DNA of 59,577 nt from Candidatus Nanopelagicales bacterium (GCA_025456015.1 JALOLK010000005.1:1-59577); one strand, 5' to 3'. Shown: positions 1 through 10,164, numbered from the stretch's first letter. A program made the numbers and translations. The notes: generated by a model from the sequence alone, not told the origin.

Positions 1-630
1 GACGTCGGTGAACGTCCAGCGCGGCTCGATCCGGACGTAGACGTGCACGCCGCGCCCGCCCGAGGTCTTCGGGTACCCGGTCCAGCCCAGCTCGTCGAGA
101 AGGCCGCGCAGCTCGACGGCGACCTCCACCGAGTCGGTGAAGGTGGTGCCCGGCTGCGGGTCGAGGTCGATCCGCAGCTCATCGGGATGGTCCACGTCGT
201 CGGCGCGGACCGGCCAGGGGTGGAACGTGATGGTGCCCAGCTGCGCCGCCCACACGATGGTGGCGGGGGTGTGCGGGCAGATCTCGTCGGCCGTTCGGCC
301 CGAGGGGAAGGCGATGCGGGCCGTGCGCACCCACGCCGGGGCGTTGGTGGGCACGCGCTTCTGGTAGAACGCCTCACCCTTGAACCCCTCGCGGGTGCTC
401 AGCCGGGCGCCGGGCTGCACCCCGCCGGGCCAGCGCTCCAGCGTCGTCGGCCGGTCCCGCAGCGCGCGCACCATCGCCTCACCCACGGCGACGTAGTAGT
501 CGATCACCTCGAGCTTGGTGATCGGGCCACCCGAGGCCTGCGGGAAGTACGCCTTCTCAGGGTTGGTCACGCGCACCTCGTGGCCGGCGACGTCGCGCAC
601 CACCGGCGCGCCGAACTCGTTGCGGGCCAC
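1..630 (-). CDS. LigD-type DNA polymerase/primase domain protein (NHEJ), partial: C-terminus beyond left edge
   Basis: Minus-strand translation from GTG 630: [30 protein letters not shown]...[20 protein letters not shown]...[39 protein letters not shown], typical of LigD Pol domains. Confidence 0.85.
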   Translation of the reverse strand, partial: MARNEFGAPVVRDVAGHEVRVTNPEKAYFPQASGGPITKLEVIDYYVAVGEAMVRALRDRPTTLERWPGGVQPGARLSTREGFKGEAFYQKRVPTNAPAWVRTARIAFPSGRTADEICPHTPATIVWAAQLGTITFHPWPVRADDVDHPDELRIDLDPQPGTTFTDSVEVAVELRGLLDELGWTGYPKTSGGRGVHVYVRIEPRWTFTDV

Positions 631-858
631 GGCGCGACGGTAGCGCCTGGGCACCGCACCCGTCGCCCGTCGGGTGACGGGCCGGTCGCCGTCATCAGGA
701 TCCGCAGGCCCGGGCCGCACATGGCTGGACCGGCCTCCAGATCCCGAGCCGGGCCGGGCGGGCGGACGTCGGACCAGGCTGGCGACCAACCCCGCAGCCG
801 CCCCATCGGCGCCGGACCGCCGAGCGCTCCGGCGCCGCCGCGCCTACCGTTGACCACC

Positions 859-1305
859 ATGGGCCACCACGTCTCCCCCACCCGTCCCGACGGTTCCACG
901 TACCCGGTCAGCCGCTCCGAGGAGGAGTGGCGCGCCGCACTGTCCCCCGCCGAGCACCACGTGCTGCGCGGGGGCGGCACCGAGCCGCCGTTCACCGGTG
1001 AGTACACCGACGCCAAGGACATCGGCGTGTACAGCTGCCGGGCCTGCGGAGCGGAGCTGTTCCGCAGCGAGGCCAAGTTCGACTCCCACTGCGGCTGGCC
1101 GTCGTTCTTCACCCCGCTGGCGGGCGACGCGGTGGTCGAGATCGAGGACCGCTCACTGGGCATGGTCCGCACGGAGGTGCGCTGCGCCAGCTGCGGCTCG
1201 CACCTGGGCCACGTGTTCGCCGGCGAGGGCTACGGCACCCCGACGGACCTGCGGTACTGCATCAACTCGATCAGCATCCGGCTGGCCCCCGCCGACCCCG
1301 CCTGA
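859..1305 (+). CDS. msrB: Peptide-methionine (R)-S-oxide reductase
   Basis: [13 protein letters not shown]...[25 protein letters not shown]...[21 protein letters not shown]...[10 protein letters not shown]; zinc CxxC pairs and RYCIN motif. Confidence 0.95.
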   Translation: MGHHVSPTRPDGSTYPVSRSEEEWRAALSPAEHHVLRGGGTEPPFTGEYTDAKDIGVYSCRACGAELFRSEAKFDSHCGWPSFFTPLAGDAVVEIEDRSLGMVRTEVRCASCGSHLGHVFAGEGYGTPTDLRYCINSISIRLAPADPA

Positions 1306-1340
1306 CGACCCCCCGCCCTCCCCGCCCATGCCCTCCCTCG

Positions 1341-1398
1341 CCCGTGATCCATTCAGGTTGTCGTCCCAAGAGGGTCGACAACCTGAATGGATCACGGG
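1341..1398. terminator. Long perfect hairpin between convergent msrB and hemQ (probable bidirectional terminator)
   Basis: Left arm 1341-1363 cccgtgatccattcaggttgtcg, right arm 1376-1398 cgacaacctgaatggatcacggg (23/23), inner ccc/ggg pairs around an aaga loop. Confidence 0.8.
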
Positions 1399-1424
1399 GA
1401 GGGGGCGAGGGAAGGGCGGGACGA

Positions 1425-2165
1425 TCAGCCCAGCAGGGCGTCCACGGCCTCGGGCGTGATCCGCCGGCCGGTGTAGAACGGGGTCTCCTCCCGGACGTGC
1501 CGGCGGGCGGTCGAGGCGCGCAGGTGGCGCATGAGGTCGACGATCCGGTGCAGCTCGTCGGCCTCGAAGGCCAGCAGCCACTCGTAGTCCCCGAGCGCGA
1601 ACGCTGCGACGGTGTTGGCGCGGACGTCCGGGTAGTCCCGGCCCATCTGGCCGTGCTCGACGAGCATCGCGCGCCGCTCCGCCTCGTCGAGCAGGTACCA
1701 CTCGTACGAGCGGACGAACGGATAGACGCACACCCAGGCTCGCGGCTGCTCCTCGGCCAGGAACGCCGGCACGTGCGAGCGGTTGAACTCCGCCGGACGG
1801 TGCAGCCCCATCTGGGACCAGACCGGGGCGAGGCGATCGCCGGCCAGCAGGCCGACCGCCCGGTAGGCGTCCTGCAGTGCCTCGGCCGACGGCGCGTGCC
1901 ACCAGAGCATGAGGTCGGCGTCACCGCGCAGGCCGCCCACGTCGTAGGCACCGCGCAGCACGACGTCGTCGTCGGCCGCCGCCGCCACGACGGACGTGAA
2001 CCGGCCGCGCTCGTCCTCGGCCGCCCCGGGCACCACCCGGTACACCGACCACATCGTGTAGCGGATGAGCTCGTTGAGCTCCCGGGCCGCCTTGCCCTGC
2101 CCGGGCCGCTTGCCCGAGGCCCCCGGCTCCTGGGCCGGGGCCGAAGCCCCCGCGTCGGTGCCCAT
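1425..2165 (-). CDS. hemQ: Coproheme decarboxylase / chlorite dismutase family protein HemQ (ChdC)
   Basis: MGTDAG...[17 protein letters not shown]...[18 protein letters not shown]...[69 protein letters not shown]. Confidence 0.93.
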   Translation of the reverse strand: MGTDAGASAPAQEPGASGKRPGQGKAARELNELIRYTMWSVYRVVPGAAEDERGRFTSVVAAAADDDVVLRGAYDVGGLRGDADLMLWWHAPSAEALQDAYRAVGLLAGDRLAPVWSQMGLHRPAEFNRSHVPAFLAEEQPRAWVCVYPFVRSYEWYLLDEAERRAMLVEHGQMGRDYPDVRANTVAAFALGDYEWLLAFEADELHRIVDLMRHLRASTARRHVREETPFYTGRRITPEAVDALLG

Positions 2166-3694
2166 CACGTGCCGATCCTGCCGGCGGACCGGCTCGCCAC
2201 GGGCTGCAACGCCAGGCCGCGCGACACACGCGAGGCCGCCTCGTACGCCGTCCCCACGCACGCGGCCACCCCGACGCCCTCGTAGGTCGCCCCCGCCAGC
2301 GCCAGCGTCGGCACGTCGCGCAGGCCCAGCATGATCCGCTCCACCCGCCGGCGGTGCCCGACTGCGTACTGCGGCAGCGCCCCGCCCCAGCGCGACACCC
2401 GCGAGTCCACGGGGATCCCCCGGATGCCCAGCAGCAGCGCCAGGTCCAGGCGGGCCAGGGCCACGAGCTCCTCGTCGGAGCGGGCCAGCACCTCGGGCTC
2501 CCCGTGGCGGCCCAGCGACAGGCGCAGCATCCGCACGCCCTCACGCTGCGCGGCCTCACCCAGCCAGCCCCACTTCTGGTCCAGGTAGGTGATGGCCTTC
2601 ACCATCCGGCCCTCGACCGGCGGCACGAGCAGCCCGGAGCCGGGCAGCGGCGCCGTGACGTCCTCGGCCCGGAAGGCCAGCGTCACCAGGGCCACGCTGG
2701 CGGTCTCGATCTCGGAGAGCTCCATCGCGGCGGCCGGCGCGGCGTCGGCGATGAGCCGCGCCGCGGGCGCGGCCGGGGTGGCCACGATCACGGCGTCTGC
2801 GTGCAGGAGCTCGGGAGCGGATGCCGGGCCGACCTCGATCTCCCAGCCCGACGCGACACGGCGCAGCACCCGAGCGGTCGTCCGGGTGCGGATCTGCACC
2901 CCGGAGCCGACCAGGGCCGCGGCCATGGCCCCAGGCACCCGCCCGACGCCTCCCACGATGCCGCGGAACGGGATGCCGCGGCGCGCCCCGGCCGCCTGCA
3001 TGCCCCCGCCGGCGATGCGCCGGGTGGCGGTGAGCAGCGAGCGCTCATGGCGCATCTCGCGGAACAGGGCCGGCATGGTGGCGGCCATCGACAGCTCGTC
3101 GGCCCGCCCGGCGTACACGCCGCCGAGCAGCGGCTCGACCATGCGGTCGACCACCTCGCGACCGACCCGGGCGGCGACCAGGGCACCGACCGAGACGTCG
3201 TCGGCGAGCTCCGTGGCCGGCAGTGTGCGGTCCAACGGGACGCGCAGCAGGCCGGGGGCCGACATGAGCTCGCTGGCCGCGAGGGCGCGCAGGTCCGTCG
3301 GGATCCCCATGAACTGGCCGCGCGGCATCGGCCGGGGCCGCCCACGGCTGTACACGGAGGCGTGGAAGACCTCGGGCACGACGAGCTCGGTCTCCAGGCC
3401 GACCTCGCGCGCCAGCTGCAGGGCCTCGGGCCGGCTCGCGACGAAGGACTCCGCCCCCTCGTCCACCGCGATGCCCGCCACGTCGCTGACCCCCAGCTTG
3501 CCGCCGAGGGTGGGTGAGGCCTCGAGCACGGTGACGCCCACGTGCGGGTGGGTGCGGATGAGGTACCAGGCGGCGGCCAGGCCGGTGATCCCACCACCCA
3601 CCACGACGACGTGCGAACCGGCCTCGGGGGTCGCGCCGTCGCCCGGCAGGCCCGTGGTGGGACCGGGGTCACCGGAGGGTTGCTTCGCGGTCAC
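2165..3694 (-). CDS. hemG: Coproporphyrinogen III / protoporphyrinogen oxidase (HemG/HemY, CgoX)
   Basis: [21 protein letters not shown] motif; [22 protein letters not shown]-terminal [13 protein letters not shown]; stop overlaps hemQ ATG. Confidence 0.92.
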   Translation of the reverse strand: MTAKQPSGDPGPTTGLPGDGATPEAGSHVVVVGGGITGLAAAWYLIRTHPHVGVTVLEASPTLGGKLGVSDVAGIAVDEGAESFVASRPEALQLAREVGLETELVVPEVFHASVYSRGRPRPMPRGQFMGIPTDLRALAASELMSAPGLLRVPLDRTLPATELADDVSVGALVAARVGREVVDRMVEPLLGGVYAGRADELSMAATMPALFREMRHERSLLTATRRIAGGGMQAAGARRGIPFRGIVGGVGRVPGAMAAALVGSGVQIRTRTTARVLRRVASGWEIEVGPASAPELLHADAVIVATPAAPAARLIADAAPAAAMELSEIETASVALVTLAFRAEDVTAPLPGSGLLVPPVEGRMVKAITYLDQKWGWLGEAAQREGVRMLRLSLGRHGEPEVLARSDEELVALARLDLALLLGIRGIPVDSRVSRWGGALPQYAVGHRRRVERIMLGLRDVPTLALAGATYEGVGVAACVGTAYEAASRVSRGLALQPVASRSAGRIGT

Positions 3695-3802
3695 GGGGAC
3701 ACTGTGCCATCCCCGGATCGCACCGGTGCAGCCACCTCCGCGGCACAGCGGGAGCCGCCGGCACGTGCCGGCCGTGAGCGGCGCCGACCCGGCGGGCACG
3801 CC

Positions 3803-4990
3803 TCACCAGGGGCCGGGGTCCGCCTGCTCGCCCCCATCGGCAGGCGCCGCCGGCACGGGCCCGGCGGCGTGCACCTGCTCGACGATCGCGGTGAGCACGC
3901 CCGGATCGGAGTCGGGCAGCACCCCGTGGCCGAGGTTGAACACGTGCCCGCGGCCGGCCCGCCGGGCGGCGGCCAGGACCGCGTCCACCCGCGCGGACAC
4001 CGCTGCCGGCGGGGCCATCACCACCGCCGGGTCGAGGTTGCCCTGCAGGGCCGCCCCCGGCCGCACGCGCTCGGCCGCGACGTCCAGCGGCACCCGGAAG
4101 TCGACTCCCATCACCTCGGAGCCGGCCGAGGACATCGTGGCCAGCAGCTCACCGGTGCCCACCCCGAACAGGATGCGCGGCACGCCGTGGGCGGCCACGA
4201 GGTCCTGGACGGAATCCAGTGCCGTGCGCACGTGGGGCAGCACCAGCGCCTCGTAGTCGGCGGCCGGCAGCGCGCCGGCCCACGAGTCGAACAGCTGCAC
4301 GGCACTGGCCCCGGCGAGCAGCTGCAGGCGCAGGAACGTCCCGGCGATGCGGGCCAGCCGGTCGGCGAGGTCGTGCCAGAGGGCGGGCTCGCCGTACATG
4401 AGCGCCTTGGTGCGGGCGTGGTCGCGGCTGGGACCCCCCTCGATGAGGTAGCTGGCCAACGTGAACGGCGCCCCGGCGAACCCGATGAGCGGCGTCGCGC
4501 CCAACGGCCCCCCCTCGGCCGTGAGCAGGGTGACGGCCTCGAGCACCGGCGCCACGTCGTCGGCCTCGAGGGGACGCAGCGCGGCCACGCCTGCCGCGTC
4601 GCGGATCGGCTCGGCCACCACCGGGCCGACCCCGGGCACGATGTCGAGGTCCAGGCCGAGCGCGCGCAGCGGCACGACGATGTCGGAGAAGAAGATCGCC
4701 GCGTCCACCCCGTGGCGGCGCACCGGCTGGTGGGTGATCTCGACGACGAGCTCGGGGGTGAAGCAGGCCTCGAGCATCGCCACGCCCTCGCGCAGGCGGC
4801 GGTACTCCGGCAGCGACCGGCCGGCCTGGCGCATGAACCAGACCGGCGTGTGCGGCACGGCACGACCGGCAGCGGCCTGCAGCAGGGGGGCCTGCGTCGT
4901 GCGCCCGGCGACCAGGGGATGCCCAGCGGGGAGCAGCTGGGGCGGGGGGTCGCCGTGCGGCTGGCCGGCGGGCGTGGCGGGGTGGATCAT
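3803..4990 (-). CDS. hemE: Uroporphyrinogen decarboxylase
   Basis: [17 protein letters not shown]...[25 protein letters not shown]...[17 protein letters not shown]...[14 protein letters not shown]; start could be ATG 4999. Confidence 0.95.
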   Translation of the reverse strand: MIHPATPAGQPHGDPPPQLLPAGHPLVAGRTTQAPLLQAAAGRAVPHTPVWFMRQAGRSLPEYRRLREGVAMLEACFTPELVVEITHQPVRRHGVDAAIFFSDIVVPLRALGLDLDIVPGVGPVVAEPIRDAAGVAALRPLEADDVAPVLEAVTLLTAEGGPLGATPLIGFAGAPFTLASYLIEGGPSRDHARTKALMYGEPALWHDLADRLARIAGTFLRLQLLAGASAVQLFDSWAGALPAADYEALVLPHVRTALDSVQDLVAAHGVPRILFGVGTGELLATMSSAGSEVMGVDFRVPLDVAAERVRPGAALQGNLDPAVVMAPPAAVSARVDAVLAAARRAGRGHVFNLGHGVLPDSDPGVLTAIVEQVHAAGPVPAAPADGGEQADPGPW

Positions 4991-5212
4991 GGGCGGCATC
5001 GTCGCACGCGCCGCAGCGACGGCCCACCCGCCCACCAGCGCCACAGATCCGGGCCGCAGGTCCCTCGCCGTGTGCCCTTCGGCCCCGGGCAGGCGACGTT
5101 ACCGGCCAGTAGGATCGGAGGTCACCACCGCGGGGCGCCCACCCGGGGCGCACCCCGGCGCCACCGCACGACCAGCACCACCCGACGCGCCCGACGCCCA
5201 GAGGAGAACCCC

Positions 5213-6304
5213 GTGACCGACGTGCTGATGACCGGCTTCCCCGGCTTCCTCGGCTCCGCCATGCTGCCCCGCATCCTCGAGCGGCGCCCGCAGGCGCACG
5301 CCCACCTGGTGGTCCAGTCGCACTGGCTCGAGCTCGCGCAGCAGCGGGTGGCCGAGCTCGTCGAGGCGCACCCGGACCTGGCCGACCGCCTGCACCTGGT
5401 CGTCGGCGACATCACCGAGCCGGGCCTGGGCATCGACATGGTCGACCGCGCCCGCCTGCGCGAGGTGACCGAGGTGTGGCACCTGGCGGCGGTCTACGAC
5501 CTCGCCGTCGCCGAGTCGATCGCGCGCAAGGTCAACGTCGAGGGCACCGCCCACGTCATCGAGTTCTGCCTGAGCCAGCCGGCGTTCGACCGGCTGCAGT
5601 ACGTGAGCACCTGCTACGTCAGCGGCGACTACGAGGGCGAGTTCCCCGAGGACGAGCTCGACCTGGGCCAGGGCTTCCTCAACCACTACGAGTCCACGAA
5701 GTTCGAGGCCGAGGTGCTCGTGCGCCGGGCCATGCGCGGCGGGCTGCCGGCCACGATCTACCGGCCCGGCATCGTCGTCGGCGACTCGCGCACCGGGGAG
5801 ACCCAGAAGTACGACGGCCCCTACATGTACGCCACCTACTTCACCCGCCTGCCGTACGTGGCGCTCGTGCCCGGCGTGGGCGACTTCAAGGTGGTGCGTG
5901 CCGGGCTGGTCCCGCGCGACTACGTCATCGGCGCGATGGACGTGCTCTCGGTCAAGCCCGAGGCGGTGGGCCGCACGTACGCCCTGACCGACCCGAACCC
6001 GCCGACCACGGGCGAGGTCGTCGACATCCTGGCCGAGTACCTGCACCGCAAGCCGATCAAGGTGCCCCTGCCGCTGGGCCTGACCCGCGCGGTCATCGCG
6101 CACACGCCCGGTCTGGAGAAGGTGCTGGGCCTGCCCGCCGAAGCGCTGGACTACCTGGCCTCGAAGACCACCTACGCGACCGCGAACACCGTCGCCGACC
6201 TCGAGGGCACGGGCGTCATGTGCCCGCCGTTCGCCAGCTACGCCACCCGGATGCTGGACTACATGGCAGCCCACCCGGAGCACAGCTCCTCGGCGATGAC
6301 CTGA
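5213..6304 (+). CDS. SDR-family NAD(P)-dependent reductase, fatty acyl-CoA reductase / 'male sterility' (NAD_binding_4) type
   Basis: GTG start after gaggag; MTGFPGFLGSAMLPRIL...WHLAAVYDLAVAESIARKVNVEGTAHVIEFC...YVSTCYVSG...NHYESTKFEAEVLVRRA...IYRPGIVVGDSRTGETQKYDGPYM. Confidence 0.85.
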   Translation: MTDVLMTGFPGFLGSAMLPRILERRPQAHAHLVVQSHWLELAQQRVAELVEAHPDLADRLHLVVGDITEPGLGIDMVDRARLREVTEVWHLAAVYDLAVAESIARKVNVEGTAHVIEFCLSQPAFDRLQYVSTCYVSGDYEGEFPEDELDLGQGFLNHYESTKFEAEVLVRRAMRGGLPATIYRPGIVVGDSRTGETQKYDGPYMYATYFTRLPYVALVPGVGDFKVVRAGLVPRDYVIGAMDVLSVKPEAVGRTYALTDPNPPTTGEVVDILAEYLHRKPIKVPLPLGLTRAVIAHTPGLEKVLGLPAEALDYLASKTTYATANTVADLEGTGVMCPPFASYATRMLDYMAAHPEHSSSAMT

Positions 6305-6370
6305 CCCACCCGGCCCACCCGACCGCCCCACCCCACCGGCCGCGACCCGGCCCGAGACCTGGAGCCACCG

Positions 6371-8452
6371 ATGAACGACCAGCCGCTGACCGTCGTGAAC
6401 GTCAGCCTCGCCTCCTCCGAGCGCGACCATGACACCGACGTGACCTTCCTGGACCGCGCGGTGCACCTGCGCCGGATCGGCACCGACGGCGACGTGCACG
6501 CCGCCGAGGACCTCGTCCGCGCCTGGGCGCACGACGCCGACGCCATCGCCGTCACCGGCATCCGCGAGGCCCGCGTCGCCGGCCTCTACGACGGCGACCT
6601 CGAGCGCGTCGACCGCGTGAAGCTGGCCACCCGGATGACCCCGGTGACCGACGGCCACGCCCTGCGCGACGTGCTGCAGGACTGGTCGATCCGCCAGGTG
6701 CAGCAGGAGATGCCGGGCTACTTCACGAACGCCCGCGTCCTGGTGCTCGGCGGGACCAACCACGCGACGTCGATCCGACTGCTGCGCGAGTACACCGAGA
6801 ACTTCGAGTTCGCCGACCCGCTGCTGCGCCTGGACCTGCGCCGGCGCATGGCCCGCGTGCCGCTGGGCGACCTGGCCGCGGACACCGCGCTGGGCACGGT
6901 CACCCGGCTGCCCGGGCCGGTCCGCTCGCGGCTGCGCTCCCCCGGGCACATCCTGAGCGGGGCCCTGGCCCGGCGCGCCTTCGACGACGCCCACGTCATC
7001 GTGGCCACGTACGAGGAGCTCATGGCGTTCGCGCCCGCGAGCCTGCGCGGCAAGTCCGTCATCACCACCGCGGTCTCCGACGAGCGGCTGGCCGACATCG
7101 CCGCCCTCGACGTCGACATGGTGCTCGACAGCACGCCGCAGCCGTTCGACGTCACGATCAACGTGGCCGTCCTCGAGGCCCTCATGGTGGCCGCCTCGGG
7201 CAGCCCGCTGGGCCGGCTCACCAACGACGACCTGCTCGACATGATCGTCTCCTCGGGCCTCACCCCACGGGTGCTCTACCCGAACGGCTACCGCCGGCGC
7301 AGCCGGTTCGCGTTCGTGATCCACCCGCTGTCCCAGCGCTACCTCACCAACGTCGAGCCGCTGCGCACGATCGAGAAGGTGTCACCCTCGATCGTGATGG
7401 ACGGCGTCGAGAAGGTCATGGCCTACGCCCCGCCGATGAAGTACGGCCGCGTCACGGGCATCGTGTCCCCCACCGGCGACGAGGCCGAGGGCTGGCTCAT
7501 CACCGTGGGCGGCACGCCCAAGGAGCTCATGAGCCACAGCCCGGAGTTCACCTACGCGCGGCTGCTGGCCGCCGCGGAGGACGCCAAGAAGCTCGGCGCC
7601 CAGATCATGGGCCTGGGTGCGTTCACCAAGGTGGTCGGCGACGCCGGGGTCACCGTGGCCAAGCAGGCGCCGCTGCCGATCACCACCGGCAACAGCTACA
7701 GCGCCTCGGGGGCCCTGTGGGCCGCGCACGACGCCCTGAACCGCCTCGGCCTGGCCGAGCGCGACGAGGAGGGCCGCATCCGCGGCAAGGCCATGGTGGT
7801 CGGCGCGACCGGCGCCATCGGCTCGGTGTGCGCCCGCCTGCTTGCGCTGGCCAGCGACGAGCTCTACCTGGTCTCCCCGGAGACCGCGAAGCTGCTCGCG
7901 CTCAAGGCCGACATCGAGCGCGAGCACCCGCGCGCCACGATCCACGTCGCCGCGACGCCCAACGAGCACCTGCCCGAGATGGACATGATCGTCACGGCGA
8001 CGTCGGGGGCCGGCAAGCGCGTGCTCGACATCACTGCGGTGAAGCCCGGTTGCGTCATCACCGACGTGGCCCGGCCGCTGGACCTCTCCGCCGAGGACGT
8101 GGCCAAGCGGCCCGACGTGCTCGTCATCGAGTCCGGTGAGATCGAGCTGCCCGGTGAGGTGCACATGCGCAACATCGGCCTGCCGCCGGGCGTGGCCTAC
8201 GCCTGCCTGGCCGAGACGATCGCGCTGGCCCTCGAGGGCCGGTACGAGACGTTCACGATCGGGCGCAACATCGAGTGGGAGAAGGTCAAGGAGATCTACC
8301 GGATCGGCCTGCGCCACGGCATGCAGCTGGCGTCGATCTCCGGGGTGAACGGCGTGTACTCCGAGGACGACCTCAGCCGCATCCGCGAGCTGGCCCTGGC
8401 ACGTCGGGCCGAGCTGGCCGCCGCGTCAGCGGCGCAGCAGTCCCACGCCTGA
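6371..8452 (+). CDS. Two-part dehydrogenase; C-terminal half (about residues 310-690) similar to cyanobacterial long-chain acyl-ACP reductase (AAR); N-terminal ~300 aa of unknown function
   Basis: LGAFTKVVGDAG...ITTGNSYSASGALWAAHDAL...MVVGATGAIGSVCARLLAL...VAYACLAETIALALEGRYETFTIGRNIEWEKVKEIYRIGLRHGMQLASI parallels AAR VVGATGDIGS / ACFAEAMLLEFEG / WGRN / EKMEAIGEASVRHGF. Confidence 0.8.
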   Translation: MNDQPLTVVNVSLASSERDHDTDVTFLDRAVHLRRIGTDGDVHAAEDLVRAWAHDADAIAVTGIREARVAGLYDGDLERVDRVKLATRMTPVTDGHALRDVLQDWSIRQVQQEMPGYFTNARVLVLGGTNHATSIRLLREYTENFEFADPLLRLDLRRRMARVPLGDLAADTALGTVTRLPGPVRSRLRSPGHILSGALARRAFDDAHVIVATYEELMAFAPASLRGKSVITTAVSDERLADIAALDVDMVLDSTPQPFDVTINVAVLEALMVAASGSPLGRLTNDDLLDMIVSSGLTPRVLYPNGYRRRSRFAFVIHPLSQRYLTNVEPLRTIEKVSPSIVMDGVEKVMAYAPPMKYGRVTGIVSPTGDEAEGWLITVGGTPKELMSHSPEFTYARLLAAAEDAKKLGAQIMGLGAFTKVVGDAGVTVAKQAPLPITTGNSYSASGALWAAHDALNRLGLAERDEEGRIRGKAMVVGATGAIGSVCARLLALASDELYLVSPETAKLLALKADIEREHPRATIHVAATPNEHLPEMDMIVTATSGAGKRVLDITAVKPGCVITDVARPLDLSAEDVAKRPDVLVIESGEIELPGEVHMRNIGLPPGVAYACLAETIALALEGRYETFTIGRNIEWEKVKEIYRIGLRHGMQLASISGVNGVYSEDDLSRIRELALARRAELAAASAAQQSHA

Positions 8453-8519
8453 GCCCGGTCGCGTCAGCGCATCGGGTCGACCCCTGAGCCCGGTCGCCGT
8501 CGCACCGCAGGTCGACCCC
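8450..8519. repeat. 35-bp tandem repeat, two full copies plus a degenerate partial third
   Basis: 8450 tgagcccggtcgcgtcagcgcatcgggtcgacccc / 8485 tgagcccggtcgccgtcgcaccgcaggtcgacccc / 8520 tcagcccgttcgcgtgg. Confidence 0.85.
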
Positions 8520-8550
8520 TCAGCCCGTTCGCGTGGGGGGCTGGGCGGGG

Positions 8551-9378
8551 TCAGCCGGCGCTGATCGCCGCGACCCCGGCCAGCACGAGCACCACGCCCA
8601 CCTGCTGGACGCGGCGCAGCCGCTCGCCGTCGAGGAACCGCGCGAGCAGGATCGTGGTGACCGGGTAGAGCGAGCCGAACACGCTGACGATCGTGAGCAG
8701 GCCCAGCGTGGCCGCGGCGCCGAAGGCGAGGTTGGCACCCACGTCGAGCAGGCCGACCACGGCCAGGGCGGGCACGTCGCGGGCGGCCACCACGGGCTTG
8801 CGACGGGCCACCAGCAGGGCCACGACCATGAGCCCCACGGTCGTGGCGCGCATGCCGGTCATGGTCATGACCAGGCTCTCCTCGCTGCCCCGGGCGATCG
8901 CGACCAGCGACACGCCGAGCAGCCCGGCCGCCCCGACGGCCAGCAGCAGCGGCTCCCACCCGGCGGCCCCGCGGACCTCCGGGCCGCTGGCCAGCACCAC
9001 CCCCAGCACGGCCAGGCCGATGCCCAGCGCCTGGACGGTGGTGGGCCGCTCCCCGGCGCCCACCCCGACGGCCAGCGGGACCACCACCCCGAGCGCGGCG
9101 ATCGGCGAGACCACGCCCATGGTGCCGATCGCCAGCGCCCGGTAGAACAGCGCCAGGCCGGTGGCCCCGGCCAGGCTGGCCAGCACCGCCCACGGCAGGT
9201 AGCCGGTCGGGGAGCCCCACGCCCCGGTCACGGTCGCCGTGACGAGCATGAGGACCAGCCCGGCGGTCTGGCTGGCGCCCAGCACCAGCAGCACGTGTCG
9301 GGTGCGGCTCAGCCGACCCGCAAGGTAGTCGGCGCTGCCCCACAGGCCGCTGGAGAGCAGCGCGAGGAGGGCAGCCAT
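8551..9378 (-). CDS. EamA/DMT-family transporter
   Basis: MAALLALLSSGLWGSADYLAGRLSR...multiple TM segments; two-repeat EamA pattern. Confidence 0.85.
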   Translation of the reverse strand: MAALLALLSSGLWGSADYLAGRLSRTRHVLLVLGASQTAGLVLMLVTATVTGAWGSPTGYLPWAVLASLAGATGLALFYRALAIGTMGVVSPIAALGVVVPLAVGVGAGERPTTVQALGIGLAVLGVVLASGPEVRGAAGWEPLLLAVGAAGLLGVSLVAIARGSEESLVMTMTGMRATTVGLMVVALLVARRKPVVAARDVPALAVVGLLDVGANLAFGAAATLGLLTIVSVFGSLYPVTTILLARFLDGERLRRVQQVGVVLVLAGVAAISAG

Positions 9379-9491
9379 GGGGGCGCACGGTACACAGCCG
9401 CGGCCGGGTGCTCGCCCAGCCTGCCCGGCGCGCCTGCTCCCCGGCACTCGGGTTGCCCCGGAACCCGGGGGCCAGGGCGTAGCCTGCGCGC

Positions 9492-10058
9492 ATGGACGCG
9501 ATCTCGGAGGAGGCCGCCGACTTCCGGGTCGCGCTGTCATCGCTGCGTGACCTGCGGCTGCGCCCCGAGATCCAGGTCGAGGAGGCGCCCGCGCCGCAGC
9601 GGCTGGCCCCTTACGCGATCGCCCTGAGCGCCGAGGTCGTGGTCGACGACGACGAGCTGGGCACCGGCCGGCTGGTCGTGCTCCACGATCCGCAGGGGCA
9701 GGAGGCCTGGGACGGCACGTTCCGGGTGGTCGCCTTCGTGAAGGCCACGCTGGAGCCGGAGATGGCCGCCGACCCGATGCTGGCCGAGGTCGGCTGGTCG
9801 TGGCTGCTCGAGGCCCTCGACGCGCACGGCGCGCAGTACGGGGCGATCTCGGGCACCGTCACGCGGGTGACGTCGGCGTCCTTCGGCGGGCTTGCGGACC
9901 GTCCACTCGAGGGGCAGATCGAGATCCGCGTGTCCTGGACCCCGTACGAGGCCGACCTCGCCGCGCACGCGCTGGCGTGGGCCGACGTCCTCGCGCAGGC
10001 AGCCGGCCTGATGCCGCTGCCCCCCGGCGTGGCGCAGCTGCCGCGGCCCCGCGGCTGA
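9492..10058 (+). CDS. DUF3000 domain protein (actinobacterial)
   Basis: MDAISEEAADFRVALSSLRDLRLRPEIQVEEAPAPQRLAPYAIALSAEVVVDDDELGTGRLVVLHDP; typical position near RNase D. Confidence 0.85.
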   Translation: MDAISEEAADFRVALSSLRDLRLRPEIQVEEAPAPQRLAPYAIALSAEVVVDDDELGTGRLVVLHDPQGQEAWDGTFRVVAFVKATLEPEMAADPMLAEVGWSWLLEALDAHGAQYGAISGTVTRVTSASFGGLADRPLEGQIEIRVSWTPYEADLAAHALAWADVLAQAAGLMPLPPGVAQLPRPRG

Positions 10059-10061
10059 GCG

Positions 10062-10100
10062 GCAGCACGACCCCCGCGTCACCCGATCGGGTCGTGCTGC
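10062..10100 (+). terminator. Strong hairpin 4 nt after DUF3000 stop codon
   Basis: gcagcacgaccc (10062-10073) / gggtcgtgctgc (10089-10100), 12/12 bp, 15-nt loop. Confidence 0.75.
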
Positions 10101-10164
10101 TCAAGCCCGCCGCCGGACGGGTCGATCCCGCACCCAGCATCCTCGCGACTGGCTGGAGGTGGGC

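Noticed and set aside
5099-7324. 741-aa minus-strand ORF
   Set aside because: Antisense to the SDR and AAR-like genes; low-complexity GC-shadow composition.
5213-8452. Full cyanobacterial-type alkane pathway (AAR + ADO)
   Set aside because: No ferritin-like aldehyde-deformylating oxygenase in the window; only the reductase half is supported.
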